Shown here piece after piece: positions 14,879-24,188 of a DNA stretch of 40,349 nt (within the stretch, counting starts at the first letter, position 1; each line of letters opens with the position of its first letter). Both the position numbers and the translations under genes were made by a program. The notes under the pieces are model-generated. The model was not told where the DNA came from, ran no database searches, and was given only the letters and a program-made list of their open reading frames with translations. The DNA lies in NCBI GenBank assembly GCA_035934405.1, contig DASYXW010000023.1, positions 1 through 40,349 of the forward strand, read 5' to 3'. The DNA comes from DASYXW01 sp035934405 (GTDB lineage: Bacteria; Acidobacteriota; Terriglobia; UBA7540).

Positions 14879-16560
14879 CAAGGGGTCACAGGCGGACGCC
14901 TGGAAAGTAAGTACGCCGCGTTGGAACGGCGGCGCAGCCACTCCGCATAAGCCAGAATTGCAAAGAAGTGAAGAGGGGGATGCAGAGTAAGGTCAGTCAT
15001 AAAGACCATGCGGACCGTGAGTACGCCAAAGACGCCAACCGCCTCCAGGCTGAGCCGGTTCTGAGAAGGATCCTGGCGGGACCGCAGGACGGCCCGGATC
15101 AGGATGACCCACGCCCAGGTTATGAGAGTCAGGACGGGGATAATCCCCCAGAAGCTCATGCCGACCAGAATCTCGATCCAATCGCTGTGCATGGTGGCGG
15201 TCATCTTCAGTCCCAGCTTGGCCAGCACGCCGAACCGGCCAGCGGCCCACATGCCCAATCCCGTGAGCGGATAGTCCATGAACTTGGAAAAGGCCACGGA
15301 CCACCAACTCAGGCGGCTGCTCAGTGACAACATTTGTCCCTGGCTCTGACCCCGTTCCAGGTATTCCATGATCAACTCACCCACACCTGTCACGATGATC
15401 AGCACCGCAGAGGAGATCACGATCGTGGCGCCGTGGAGGACCCGGCGGGAGAAGAGGAAAATCAGGAACACGGCAACACAAAAGCCAGCTAGTGCAGAGC
15501 GCGTCTGAGCAAGGAACATGGTGGTGAAGGCCGCGAGCAGAAGCCAGCTATACCAGATCCTTTCGTATCGCCCGCGACGGTCGATGGGCAGGAGGCGGGC
15601 CAGGGCTACTGCACCGAGCACCGCCGAGAACTCTCCCACGGCGTTCGCCGCCAAGTCAGGAAACACTCCGACCAGTTGCACGCCGATCAGTCCAATGCCC
15701 GATTCGCCGGCCTCAAAGGTCTTCGACAGGGCTTGGTCGGGCGAATAGAGAACCCCGGCCCATACCGAAAGCAAGAGAAGCCCGTACCAGATCCAGGTCC
15801 AGTCGAAAAGCGTCTTCATCTGGGCCTCATCCACAATCACCAGGACACAAGCCGCAAGCAGTCCCACGTCCACTGCGTATTCGCAGGACTTATAGAGGGT
15901 CCATTGCCAATACACCGACCAGAGACTGGAGACCATCGCGGTCAAGGTGAACCAGGTCAGCACGCCGACGAGTCCCTTGGTCAAGGATTGCAGCCATTCC
16001 GTCCGCCGCAAGAACAACCGCACGAGCAGGAACACTCCGACCAGGGTAACCACGCCGACGCGAAAAGCCGCGGCGCTATCCACCGGCGCCGACGTCGCTT
16101 CACCGGCGGCGCGTTTCCTCAGGATTAGCCCGCTGACGAAAATGAGCGCCCAAAGGGCGTGGTACCACTTCAGCTTCGGAAGCACGCCCAGTCCCGCTTT
16201 TGCAGCTTGGAGGAAGGCGGCCCCGAAGAAAACAACAACGACAGGCGCAATCAGGCACGCCGCCAGAAGATAGAGGTTGGGATCGTGGATGTAGTAGTGT
16301 CGATGTCTGAGGACGAAGTGGTTGATGAATTGACTGCCTACAGCGATGCACAGGCTGCCCAGCACGCCCAGGACAACAAAGACAAAAATCGGCCAATTCG
16401 ATTCAAAAAAACCAGGGCTCCGCGAGCCGGCTATGCCTCCAGCCCCTCCGTTTCCGAAGATTCCTGAAGCTCTATTATGCTCTGCCACTTGCGCTAGTCC
16501 TCCACTGCGGCCTGCATGTCCCGGCCGGGCTCGACAACACACCCGGCAGGAAACCTTCAC
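14878..16560 (-). CDS. Wzy / O-antigen-ligase-family polysaccharide polymerase
   Basis: 560 residues with 12 or more hydrophobic helices and a large periplasmic loop. The segment SLSSRLSWWSVAFSKFMDYPLTGLGMW holds the Arg/Ser-rich 'R…W…A…PLxGxG' pattern typical of the Wzy/WaaL (PF04932) family. The family joins lipid-linked repeat units on the periplasmic side, or ligates polymer to an acceptor. The GTG start at 16560 is uncertain because no clear ribosome-binding site is present; a downstream GTG at VAEHNR is an alternative. The stop codon overlaps the start of the GH10 gene, and the SGNH gene ends 41 nt upstream. It is the likely polymerase partner of the Wzx at 21196-22488. Confidence 0.85.
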   Translation of the reverse strand: MKVSCRVCCRARPGHAGRSGGLAQVAEHNRASGIFGNGGAGGIAGSRSPGFFESNWPIFVFVVLGVLGSLCIAVGSQFINHFVLRHRHYYIHDPNLYLLAACLIAPVVVVFFGAAFLQAAKAGLGVLPKLKWYHALWALIFVSGLILRKRAAGEATSAPVDSAAAFRVGVVTLVGVFLLVRLFLRRTEWLQSLTKGLVGVLTWFTLTAMVSSLWSVYWQWTLYKSCEYAVDVGLLAACVLVIVDEAQMKTLFDWTWIWYGLLLLSVWAGVLYSPDQALSKTFEAGESGIGLIGVQLVGVFPDLAANAVGEFSAVLGAVALARLLPIDRRGRYERIWYSWLLLAAFTTMFLAQTRSALAGFCVAVFLIFLFSRRVLHGATIVISSAVLIIVTGVGELIMEYLERGQSQGQMLSLSSRLSWWSVAFSKFMDYPLTGLGMWAAGRFGVLAKLGLKMTATMHSDWIEILVGMSFWGIIPVLTLITWAWVILIRAVLRSRQDPSQNRLSLEAVGVFGVLTVRMVFMTDLTLHPPLHFFAILAYAEWLRRRSNAAYLLSRRPPVTP

Positions 16561-16601
16561 GCGATTCTACGCTTGGTTTGCGCCCTTCCGCTTCTCTGCC
16601 G

Positions 16602-17765
16602 TCATGGAAACAACTTTTCGGAGCAGATCTTCTGGGCCATCATCTGCCCCGCCAGACGATGCCCCTCCTCGTTCCAGTGCCCCCGTCCCGGGTCCTGCCG
16701 AAAACCATGCAGATAGGTGTGGTGCTGCTCAGCATACTGCTGGAAGGCGGGCGCGAGAGTGAGTACAGGAATCCCCTCACGCTCGGCAAGAGCCTTGACG
16801 CGAAAGTCTGGATAAAACAAATTATCCACACCGAGGCGCTTCGCGTATTGCTCGCGGACCGCCGGGTCGGGGTCCACCTGGATGCCGTTGCTTAGCGTTA
16901 CCACCAGGAACTTCGCCCCGTGCGAGGCCACCTCATTCCGCATCTGAACGACCAGGTCTTCGGTGATCTGCCACGCTTCCTGCCACTTTGGATCGGTCGG
17001 CGGGCGATAAATCGCGTCGTCCAGACCCAGTTCATCAGCCTGCTGGCTCTCCGAACGGCTCTCGATGGCCAGCGTCGCGATCTGCAGCAGCCGGGAGTGG
17101 GTCACAGCCGAGGAGAGAAACCTTCTCGTCGGGCTCATTCGCGACTTGAACCCGGGTGCTCTTAAGAACGAATCGTCCAACGTCAGTTTGTCCCCGTCCA
17201 GGACAAAGTACGGCCGGTAGGGGTCTTTTTGCAGCGCCCTTGAATTGTTTTGCACATCGTTGCCGGTAAAGAAAGCCAAGAGGATAAGGTCGGGGGAATA
17301 ATCCCAGACGCGGTCGCGGAGCATGATCAATTCCTGCGCCGTGCCAAAGCCGATCACTCCAAAGTTGATGGCTTCGACTTTGCGCCCGTTCAAGGCCGGA
17401 CAACCGGCAAGATCGCGCTCAAGAACGGACCAGAATGCCTGCTGGATCGGCACCTGGAAGGCCGCCGCGAAGGAGTCACCCAGGACGGCAATCCGGAAAG
17501 TGTCAGAGGGCTTCTTCTTGGTGTGTTCCCGGTCACGCAAGCCCTGACTATTCATCCGGAGATAGGTATCGCCTTCGCGGCGGTACTCGCCGTGCGCCCC
17601 GGGACGAAAAGCCATGCCCGTTTGCGAGTCCCAAGTGTAAAAATGGAGCGTTCCACCGGCTCCCGGATACGAGACGCCGGCGATGCGAAGACCAATCTCA
17701 GCGACCAAGAGTGCAACGAACATCCCGCCGGCCACGAGCAACAGCTTCGAAAAAAACCGCTTCAT
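16602..17765 (-). CDS. SGNH/GDSL hydrolase-like protein with N-terminal anchor
   Basis: 387 residues. The N-terminus is MKRFF plus a hydrophobic helix (about residues 7-24), giving a membrane anchor or signal. Block I is AVLGDSFAAAF (Ser98), block III is FFTGNDVQNNS, and the C-terminal GRGHWNEEGH gives the catalytic His. The FRPGAHGEY and NSQGLRDRE segments before block I recur in SGNH proteins of exopolysaccharide loci. It probably removes or transfers an O-acyl group on the polymer. It lies between a sulfotransferase gene and Wzy on the same transcript, and is only distantly similar to the SGNH protein at 9001-10299. Confidence 0.85.
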   Translation of the reverse strand: MKRFFSKLLLVAGGMFVALLVAEIGLRIAGVSYPGAGGTLHFYTWDSQTGMAFRPGAHGEYRREGDTYLRMNSQGLRDREHTKKKPSDTFRIAVLGDSFAAAFQVPIQQAFWSVLERDLAGCPALNGRKVEAINFGVIGFGTAQELIMLRDRVWDYSPDLILLAFFTGNDVQNNSRALQKDPYRPYFVLDGDKLTLDDSFLRAPGFKSRMSPTRRFLSSAVTHSRLLQIATLAIESRSESQQADELGLDDAIYRPPTDPKWQEAWQITEDLVVQMRNEVASHGAKFLVVTLSNGIQVDPDPAVREQYAKRLGVDNLFYPDFRVKALAEREGIPVLTLAPAFQQYAEQHHTYLHGFRQDPGRGHWNEEGHRLAGQMMAQKICSEKLFP

Positions 17766-17792
17766 ACAACACTCCCGTTGTGCTAAAAGCCA

Positions 17793-18638
17793 TCAATCCC
17801 GAACTCGTGCCTCCGGCACTTCCTGTTCAGCCGACGGAACCTCCGTGGTATATCCCATCCGAGCCAGGGTGTCGCGGGCGCAACCTTCAATCAGCCGAGC
17901 CTGCACCTCAGTCAGTTTCTCGCGCCAGTCTCCCACCGATCCGTTGCGTATGAATCGGTCGCGATTTTTCGAATTGCCACCGATTTGAGGCGCGCGGTCT
18001 TCCTTCGCCTGCATCCGCTGCACATTATTATTGGCAATCGCCTCGCGTATCACTTCCGGCGTCGCTTCGACGCCGAGAAACTCGACAACCTGCGCCAGGG
18101 TGCGTTCGGCATCCCGCCGCATCTCTTCAAAACGAATCAGAAGCAGATTGCCGTTTGCGGCGAGCGGCGACCCCAGCCAGGAATCAACGTGGTCGTGCCA
18201 GGCGCCGTAAGGGTTCACGTGCCCGCGCGAGAACGCCGCCACAAAGGAGTCGAAATCGCCCGAAAACCGCTCGAGTGAAGTCTCATAGGCGTATTCGGAG
18301 ATCGCCACGTCGCGGGCATCGCGCACGAGATAAATCGCCTTTTCATACTGCGGCCGGTAGACTTCATGGGTCTTCAGAAGGCGTCCCGACTCCGGCAGTA
18401 GCGCCGGGGCGTTGCTCTGGCGGCCCATGTCCGCCAGCACCCGGTTCACGTCGTTAAAGCCGGAGGAATCTCCGGTAAGAATCTCGTACAGGAGGAACCT
18501 CAGCCACGTGCTGCCGGACCTTGGATACGAAGCGATAAAGGCGTCACTCGGACTGATCCCGCGGTGCCGATACCATACGAGCGGAGCACGAAGCTTGGTC
18601 CGTGCGGCCCGGTAACGAAGTCGGCGAAACAAAGGCAT
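17793..18638 (-). CDS. PAPS-dependent sulfotransferase (second of a pair)
   Basis: 281 residues. The 5'-phosphosulfate loop is SYPRSGSTW (37-45), the KTH of LLKTHEVYR probably includes the catalytic His, and the 3'-phosphate-binding segment is YLVRDARDVAISEY (from 103). The C-terminal loop reads RNGSVGDWREKLT, close to the RKGxxGDW consensus with Lys replaced by Asn. The family moves sulfate from PAPS to hydroxyl or amine groups. It is a paralogue of the gene at 19096-19935 and shares its whole layout. Given the locus, the acceptor is probably a sugar of the polymer. Separated from its paralogue by 457 bp without a clear gene. Confidence 0.9.
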   Translation of the reverse strand: MPLFRRLRYRAARTKLRAPLVWYRHRGISPSDAFIASYPRSGSTWLRFLLYEILTGDSSGFNDVNRVLADMGRQSNAPALLPESGRLLKTHEVYRPQYEKAIYLVRDARDVAISEYAYETSLERFSGDFDSFVAAFSRGHVNPYGAWHDHVDSWLGSPLAANGNLLLIRFEEMRRDAERTLAQVVEFLGVEATPEVIREAIANNNVQRMQAKEDRAPQIGGNSKNRDRFIRNGSVGDWREKLTEVQARLIEGCARDTLARMGYTTEVPSAEQEVPEARVRD

Positions 18639-19095
18639 GTTAAAGAACTCCCAGAACGCAGGGCGCTTGCCGCAAGCCTGACCTGTGAACGGGGGCCAGG
18701 AAAATCCTCTTCATTACTTTCGGCTGGAACGATGAGGCCCTTGAGCTCGATGTCGTCGAACGAACCCGGCTCAATACCGGTACCAACTGAACATGTATGC
18801 CACGAACCCCCCGATACTGCGGCGAATTCCGCTCGTGACCGCCGGCGCGCTCTCGGTCGTCGCCTTTCGCACCGGCCTTTCCATGGGCAACCGATCTCGA
18901 CCGGATGCAGCGTGTGAGTCACCAAGCAAACCCGTTCCAGCTTGTTTCGAAGTCCGATCTCGCTCAAGCAGCATACGCCAAGTCCTTTATCCAGAATAGC
19001 TTACTTGCCCACCCACAATCCAAGTCACTCCTGTCGTGAGTAAGCAGTATATCACAACGGCCACCGCCATGTCCGCACCCAGACTTCACCAGTGA
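18639..19095. other. 457-bp gap between the sulfotransferase genes, no gene recognised
   Basis: Both strands were read. The only reverse-strand frames are short and unlike known families: one ends in a 37-residue Met-initiated stretch, and a longer one overlaps the next gene in another frame. No T-run terminator or clear promoter was found. It may be the decayed remains of a gene, since the rest of the operon is tightly packed. Confidence 0.4.
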
Positions 19096-19935
19096 TCAGG
19101 ACGCTGTGACCGGCTCAACCCTCTCTGTCAACGAGCTTCCCAACGGATATCCCATGCGGCTGAGCGCGCGCCCGGCGTACTCGTCAATGAGCCGCATCTG
19201 GCGCTCTGTCAGCTTGTCACGCCACCCGGCCACCGCACCCTTGCGCACGAACCGCCCTTCTTCGCTCGCGCTCTTGTGGAGCTTTTGGGCGGCGTTTTCT
19301 TTTTTGCGCATCTGGTCCAGCGTGTTGTTGGCGACGGCATCCCGGATGGTGGCAGCGTCCACCGGGACGGCCAGAAAGTCGAGCATCGCCGCAATCGCGG
19401 TCTCCATGTCTTTCCGCATCTCCTCAAATCGGATGACCAACAGGTCCCCGCTTCCCTCGAGCGGGGAGTCGAGCCAGGAATTGATGTGCTGGTGCCAGCC
19501 GCCATAGCCCGCAATCTTGCCCTGTAAGAAAGCCAGAAGATACCCGTCGAAGTCCGTGTAGACGATTCCCAACTCTTTCTCGCGCGAGTATTGCGAGAAC
19601 ATCGCATCGCGCCCGTCGCGCACCAGGTAAATCGCTCTCTTGTATTCCTTCCGATACGGCTCGTGAGTCTTGATCAGGCGGCCCCCGCCGGGAACCACGG
19701 CGGCGGCTGGCCACTGAATGCCCATCTCCGGAATGAAGTGGTTGACGTTGTCAAACCCGGAGGACTCCCGGGCAAAGATTTCGGCCAGCACAAACCGCGT
19801 CCAGGTGCTGCCGGACCTCGGGTAAGAGGCCAGCATGACGTCCCTTGAATCCAGACCCCGGTGCCGGAGCCAGATCAAGGGGGCGCGCAGTCCTGATTTT
19901 CCGATCTTGTGGCGAATCTGTCGTAACACTGGCAT
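19096..19935 (-). CDS. PAPS-dependent sulfotransferase (first of a pair)
   Basis: 279 residues, same order of motifs as its paralogue: SYPRSGSTW for the 5'-phosphosulfate loop, LIKTHEPYRKEY, and YLVRDGRDAMFSQY for the 3'-phosphate site. In the C-terminal PAPS loop it reads RKGAVAGWRDKLT, so the usual Gly-Asp pair is Ala-Gly, whereas the paralogue keeps GDW. The two enzymes have each changed a different part of this loop. The start at 19935 follows a frame with modest ribosome-binding sequence (GGAGG about 9 nt upstream). It is the gene after the APH-fold kinase. Probable role: sulfation of the polysaccharide or its lipid-linked precursor. Confidence 0.9.
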   Translation of the reverse strand: MPVLRQIRHKIGKSGLRAPLIWLRHRGLDSRDVMLASYPRSGSTWTRFVLAEIFARESSGFDNVNHFIPEMGIQWPAAAVVPGGGRLIKTHEPYRKEYKRAIYLVRDGRDAMFSQYSREKELGIVYTDFDGYLLAFLQGKIAGYGGWHQHINSWLDSPLEGSGDLLVIRFEEMRKDMETAIAAMLDFLAVPVDAATIRDAVANNTLDQMRKKENAAQKLHKSASEEGRFVRKGAVAGWRDKLTERQMRLIDEYAGRALSRMGYPLGSSLTERVEPVTAS

Positions 19936-20005
19936 TCGATTTCCGCCTCCGGACTAGGAATTCACTCTGCGACCACGCCACCAGGCCAAGAGCTTTGTCG
20001 TCGCC

Positions 20006-21169
20006 TCACCTGACGCTGGCCCAATAGCGTTTGACCATCGCGGGCTCAAAGAGCGCCTTGTAGACCCTGGTGGTTGCCCCGGCCAGCCATCCTCGCCGTG
20101 TTCTTCGAGCGCTCATCCGGGGCAAGAAGTCGCAAAAAATCTGTGAAGACGCCACAGTACTGATGAAGCACCGCAACTCGTCGGAAATAGGTCCGTACCC
20201 ATCCCAAAACGCCGTCTCCAGTGCCACTGGGGCGCGCTGGGGAACCAGAGGATTCAAGAGTTGGAGACGGATGTCGAAGACCATGGTGAGGAGGTCATAG
20301 CAGATGCTCCGGTAGGCAAAATTTTCGTAATCGATTACAAACAGCCGGCGCGCCCGCTGATCCCACATCAGGTTGGCCAGGGTGAAATCACCATGGCCGA
20401 GCGCCTTCGGCGCTGCCAATTTCCCGTCCGTCCGGGCGACAGCTTCGTCGAGAACTCGGATAACGCTATTGCCGTAAGGCGAACCCGTCTGCCTTGCCTT
20501 CTCGACCGCACCTCTGATAGCCCTGACCGCCTGAGAAACATTGACCGTCTCGTTTCCCACCGATGAGGTGTCATGTACCCTTCGCAGCCACGCCCCAGCC
20601 TGAAACAGCGCGGCGGTACCCTCCGACCCCTTGGGGTCCATCCATCGCGACCGCTTGACGGTGCGAATGACCCAGGCCGCCTGGGCGTCCTGCCAAACAA
20701 TTGTTCTTGCCGCCTTCGAACACCCCAGCGGCACGGGCACTGAATCGCCAACCAAAGCGCGAAGTTGCGCGGTCGTGTTCCACTCGACGTCGATCTGTTC
20801 GTCCAGCGGCCGGATCGGCGGATCGTCCCCCAAACCACGTTCCCAGGGAGCCGTCAGCTTAAATACGATCGGATAGGGATCCAGGAGAAGGACCTTGGCG
20901 AAGAATCGGACTCCTTTCAATCGCCCCGAGCCGCGCTCCCCGCAGCAGCCCCAGCACTGAATTGACCGCCCGCCTGGGCTAAGCCTCCTCCGCTGCACCA
21001 TCACGTCGGTTGAACGAGCCTGGAGAGCGGAGGCGATTCTCTCGCGCAGGTCATGCGTCGGCAGTGCCGCGCTTCCGACACGGGCACTGACCTCAAGCAT
21101 TCGGCGCCGGAACTCGACCGATTCCGCCCGGAGCCCTACCGCTCCCGCTGGCCTCAACCGTTCCATCAT
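20006..21169 (-). CDS. APH/choline-kinase-fold phosphotransferase
   Basis: 387 residues. The catalytic loop is ALGHGDFTLANLMWD (H-x-D-x4-N, the Brenner motif), followed by the metal-binding LFVIDYENFAYRSICYDLL. The N-terminal lobe is less conserved (FFAKVLLLDPYPIVFKLT). Family members phosphorylate small molecules such as aminoglycosides, choline, homoserine or sugars, using ATP in the cytoplasm. Inside a polysaccharide operon, 26 nt after the Wzx gene, a sugar, choline-like or lipid-carrier substrate is more likely than an antibiotic. The exact start is uncertain: the first ~60 residues are Arg-rich and resemble no domain. Confidence 0.78.
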   Translation of the reverse strand: MMERLRPAGAVGLRAESVEFRRRMLEVSARVGSAALPTHDLRERIASALQARSTDVMVQRRRLSPGGRSIQCWGCCGERGSGRLKGVRFFAKVLLLDPYPIVFKLTAPWERGLGDDPPIRPLDEQIDVEWNTTAQLRALVGDSVPVPLGCSKAARTIVWQDAQAAWVIRTVKRSRWMDPKGSEGTAALFQAGAWLRRVHDTSSVGNETVNVSQAVRAIRGAVEKARQTGSPYGNSVIRVLDEAVARTDGKLAAPKALGHGDFTLANLMWDQRARRLFVIDYENFAYRSICYDLLTMVFDIRLQLLNPLVPQRAPVALETAFWDGYGPISDELRCFISTVASSQIFCDFLPRMSARRTRRGWLAGATTRVYKALFEPAMVKRYWASVR

Positions 21170-21195
21170 GACTGCGACACCAGATCAACTGCCCA

Positions 21196-22488
21196 TCAAG
21201 CTGAGATCGTCCGCCCCACCGGATCTTGTCCGCGCAAGCTCCGTCCGACGAGCAGGAACGCCACGCCCACGGCGACCGCGTTGGCAGCGACGTCAGTGAA
21301 GACCGCTCCGCGCAGGCCGAACAGGAACGTGGCTGGCGCCCCGATCCCGACCGCCACGACGCCCGAAATGCCGTAAGCGATGAAAACCAGCGAAGGTGTC
21401 TGGATGGCTCGCAGGGGAATCGCCTGCGCTGTTGCTGCGATCCGAAGGATCGAGCCCAGAGCAACCCAGGGTACCAGCGACGAGACCTGCTGGTACTTGC
21501 CGGCGTACAGGAGCCTGAGAATAGGTTCCCGGAAAATCACGATCGCGGCCCAGTAAGCGGCCGCCCCGCCAGCGTATAGCAGTGTGAGTCGTGCAGCCAC
21601 ATGCCGAATGCCCGACGAGCCGGCATGGTGATAAACTCCAGCGGCATAAGGAAGTGAAAGCAGCGAGAAGGCCGCGAAAATGTGCCCCACAGGTGACGTG
21701 AGATTTACGAGCGCCTTCAACGCTCCGGTCACCGCGAGACCGCGGAACTTGCCGAGGAGCAGGTAGTACATGGCGGCGGGAACCCACATGGCGACGCCGC
21801 TCCCCAGCGACCAACGGCCATAACTCCAGTGCCGGCGGCAAATTTCACGCCACGAGGGGCTCGGGGCCCGCAGCTTCATCGAGGGCTGCAGCTTGAGCAG
21901 CACGACACCGGTGGCGAGGCCAGCCACCGCCAGTAGAACGAAAGCGGCAAATGGCGTCAGCACTTTCCAGTGAGCCACCGCCGCCAGCCCACCGGTCAGC
22001 GCCGCGCAGTAAAGCAATGCTCCCTGTACGGCTCGTCGCGGGGCCAGCTTGACGTAAAAGGCGCGCCGAGCCAGCCAGAAAATCGGAACACAAGGCGCCG
22101 CAAAAGCCACCCCCACCAGCGCCGGCGGTAACCCTTCCCACCGCCCGAGTTTGCGCGCCACCTCGGCGGCGATTCCCAACAGCAGCATCGCAGCAAGAGC
22201 CAGTGCGAGATGGATCCGAAAAAGTCCCCCGAAATACTCCCGGGGGCGGTCCCGGTAAACCGAAGCGCCGAAAACACTCATCGGCTCGAGCATCAGCGCG
22301 CCGTAGACCGCGGCCAGCAGCAGAAAAGCTTCAAGCGCCACGGCGTAAGCTCCGTACTGTGCCGGGACCAGCACACGGGCAAGAATCAGTGACAACAGCG
22401 CTCCGGAGCCGGCAACTAAGCCCTGATCGATGATGGCCAGAAACCCTTTGCCCAGCCAGGGCTGTGAGCGTGACCAGATTGCTGTCAT
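21196..22488 (-). CDS. Wzx-type lipopolysaccharide/polysaccharide flippase (MOP superfamily)
   Basis: 430 residues from the ATG at 22488 (AGG about 12 nt upstream); the frame opens at 22533. There are about 12-14 hydrophobic helices. The N-terminal GKGFLAIIDQGLVAGSGALLSLILARVLVPAQYGAYAVA is the common Wzx/RfbX opening, in which one helix is followed by the P-x-x-Y-G-x-Y turn. A second such half begins near residue 220. It should flip the undecaprenyl-linked repeat unit from the cytoplasmic to the periplasmic face. Located between the initiating transferase (136 nt upstream) and the kinase gene. Confidence 0.9.
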   Translation of the reverse strand: MTAIWSRSQPWLGKGFLAIIDQGLVAGSGALLSLILARVLVPAQYGAYAVALEAFLLLAAVYGALMLEPMSVFGASVYRDRPREYFGGLFRIHLALALAAMLLLGIAAEVARKLGRWEGLPPALVGVAFAAPCVPIFWLARRAFYVKLAPRRAVQGALLYCAALTGGLAAVAHWKVLTPFAAFVLLAVAGLATGVVLLKLQPSMKLRAPSPSWREICRRHWSYGRWSLGSGVAMWVPAAMYYLLLGKFRGLAVTGALKALVNLTSPVGHIFAAFSLLSLPYAAGVYHHAGSSGIRHVAARLTLLYAGGAAAYWAAIVIFREPILRLLYAGKYQQVSSLVPWVALGSILRIAATAQAIPLRAIQTPSLVFIAYGISGVVAVGIGAPATFLFGLRGAVFTDVAANAVAVGVAFLLVGRSLRGQDPVGRTISA

Positions 22489-22623
22489 GGTTTCAGTGAA
22501 CCTAGCATCTGACGCTGGCGCGGACAGGCACAAACCTGATTCCTGCGTCAGTCAGAAGTCAACTGAGATTTGGAAGGATTGTCCGGTGGAAGTGGGCCTT
22601 CTGGCGGCGTTCCAGCTCTGCGC

Positions 22624-24063
22624 CTAAGCTGCTCCGGAGCCTTTGAGAACGGCGGGAATGGTCCGGGCCAGGATTTTCAAATCCAGCCAGAGGGACCACT
22701 TGTCAATGTATTGCATATCAAGCTCCATCCACTTGTCGAAGGAAATCGAGCTCCGGCCGTTCACCTGCCATAAACACGTTATTCCCGGACGCACGCTGAA
22801 ACGCCGCCGTTGCCAATCCTGATCGAACCCTTCGTAATCCCGCACCGGGAGGGGACGGGGCCCGACCAGGCTCATTTCACCCTTGAGGACGTTGAACAAT
22901 TGGGGCAACTCATCGAGGCTGGTTTTCCTGAGGAACTTTCCGATCGGCGTGATGCGCGGGTCATCCTTGATCTTGAAAACGGGTCCCTCGACCTCGTTGA
23001 GGTCTTCGAGCTCGGGCATCTTCTGCTCCGCGTCAGGGACCATGGTGCGGAACTTGTGAATCGAGAATCTCCGCTTATTCACACCCAAGCGCTTCTGCGT
23101 GAAGAAGACCGGCCCGGGCGAAGTCAGCTTGATGAGCGCCGCAACCACTAAGAGCAACGGTGCCAGGAGAAGCAGCAGGACCAAAGAGGCAGTGAAGTCT
23201 AAAGCCCGCTTCACAAATACCGGCCATCCTTCGAGCGCGCCGGTGTAAAGGGTAATCAGGGAGTCGCCCTCAAACTCCTCGGCTTTCGACCGGGCCATCC
23301 TCAGGTTAAAGATGCTGGAGAGAAACCGCATGATGATGCCCTGTTCCTCGCAAAGGGCGGCGATCCGCGAGGCATGAAAGTAGAACGACTTGATAGGCAG
23401 GCCGATCATGACTTCGTCCACCACACTGTTGCGGAGGAAGGTCGGAAAATTCTCAAAATTGCAGACCAAAGGATAGCCGGTTTTCCGAAACTCTTCGCTT
23501 CCTGGCCAATCCTCATCAGCGAAGCCGATGATCCGGTAGCCCAACTCCGGCTTTGACTCGATTTTACGCGCGAACTCGATAGCCCTCGAATTGGTTCCGA
23601 CAATGAGCATACATCGCAGATTGCGCCCGCGCACTCGCACACGGTCCAGCAAGTACCGCAGCAGAAACCTTCCCACGACCGCGCTGAAGCTGCTGACGGT
23701 CCAGAACACCAGCAGGAAGAGAGGGGTGATGAGAGCGATGCGGAACAGGATGGCGGCGATCCAAACTGCCAGTGTCCCCAGCGACGTGGCCTTCAGAACC
23801 TTAACGACCTCCGAGCGGCGGGTCGCCAGGCGCCGGGAGTGGTAGAGGCCGAAGGAAGAGAAAACGAGATGCCAGGTGATGAGAAAAGCGAAAAAGAGGG
23901 CGAAGTTCTGGATTTTCACCCTCATTTCGAGAAATTGAGCGAACGATACATGGCCGCTCTGGTACAGCACCGGCACGGTGGCCAGCGCAAAGGAGAAGAC
24001 CATCAGTACCAGATCAAACAGCTTGAAGGCGTTTAGGAGAACCTGACGTCGAGCACTACTCAT
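22624..24063 (-). CDS. initiating polyprenyl-phosphate sugar phosphotransferase (WbaP/EpsE type)
   Basis: 479 residues from the ATG at 24063, which has AAGGGG upstream. The N-terminal half has about four hydrophobic helices and a CoA-binding-like Rossmann domain (CMLIVGTNSRAIEFARKIE). A further helix is followed by the conserved catalytic domain: TSPGPVFFTQKRLG, FSIHKFRTMVPDAE, KFLRKTSLDELPQLFNVLKGEMSLVGPRP and RPGITCLWQVNGRS. The family transfers a sugar-1-phosphate (glucose or galactose type) from UDP-sugar to undecaprenyl phosphate and so starts the repeat unit. Length and order fit the long, five-helix members. It is the first committed enzyme of this locus. Confidence 0.95.
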   Translation of the reverse strand: MSSARRQVLLNAFKLFDLVLMVFSFALATVPVLYQSGHVSFAQFLEMRVKIQNFALFFAFLITWHLVFSSFGLYHSRRLATRRSEVVKVLKATSLGTLAVWIAAILFRIALITPLFLLVFWTVSSFSAVVGRFLLRYLLDRVRVRGRNLRCMLIVGTNSRAIEFARKIESKPELGYRIIGFADEDWPGSEEFRKTGYPLVCNFENFPTFLRNSVVDEVMIGLPIKSFYFHASRIAALCEEQGIIMRFLSSIFNLRMARSKAEEFEGDSLITLYTGALEGWPVFVKRALDFTASLVLLLLLAPLLLVVAALIKLTSPGPVFFTQKRLGVNKRRFSIHKFRTMVPDAEQKMPELEDLNEVEGPVFKIKDDPRITPIGKFLRKTSLDELPQLFNVLKGEMSLVGPRPLPVRDYEGFDQDWQRRRFSVRPGITCLWQVNGRSSISFDKWMELDMQYIDKWSLWLDLKILARTIPAVLKGSGAA

Positions 24064-24188
24064 TGGAAAGACCCCTTCGACGAGTCCCTTCAACCGCAAC
24101 GCGCTCGCCTGAAACCCGAATCCGGCCCGTTTCCTCTACCGCCGAAAACTCCGAAAGCCAGCCCGGGATCCCGCCCGTGTCGGCGCAC

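Noticed and set aside
18771..18974. Small reverse-strand gene between the sulfotransferases
   Set aside because: Short, no ribosome-binding site, no recognised family and competing frames of equal quality.
20006..21169. Antibiotic-resistance kinase
   Set aside because: Only general APH-fold motifs are present, and the gene sits inside the polysaccharide operon; nothing points to an aminoglycoside substrate.
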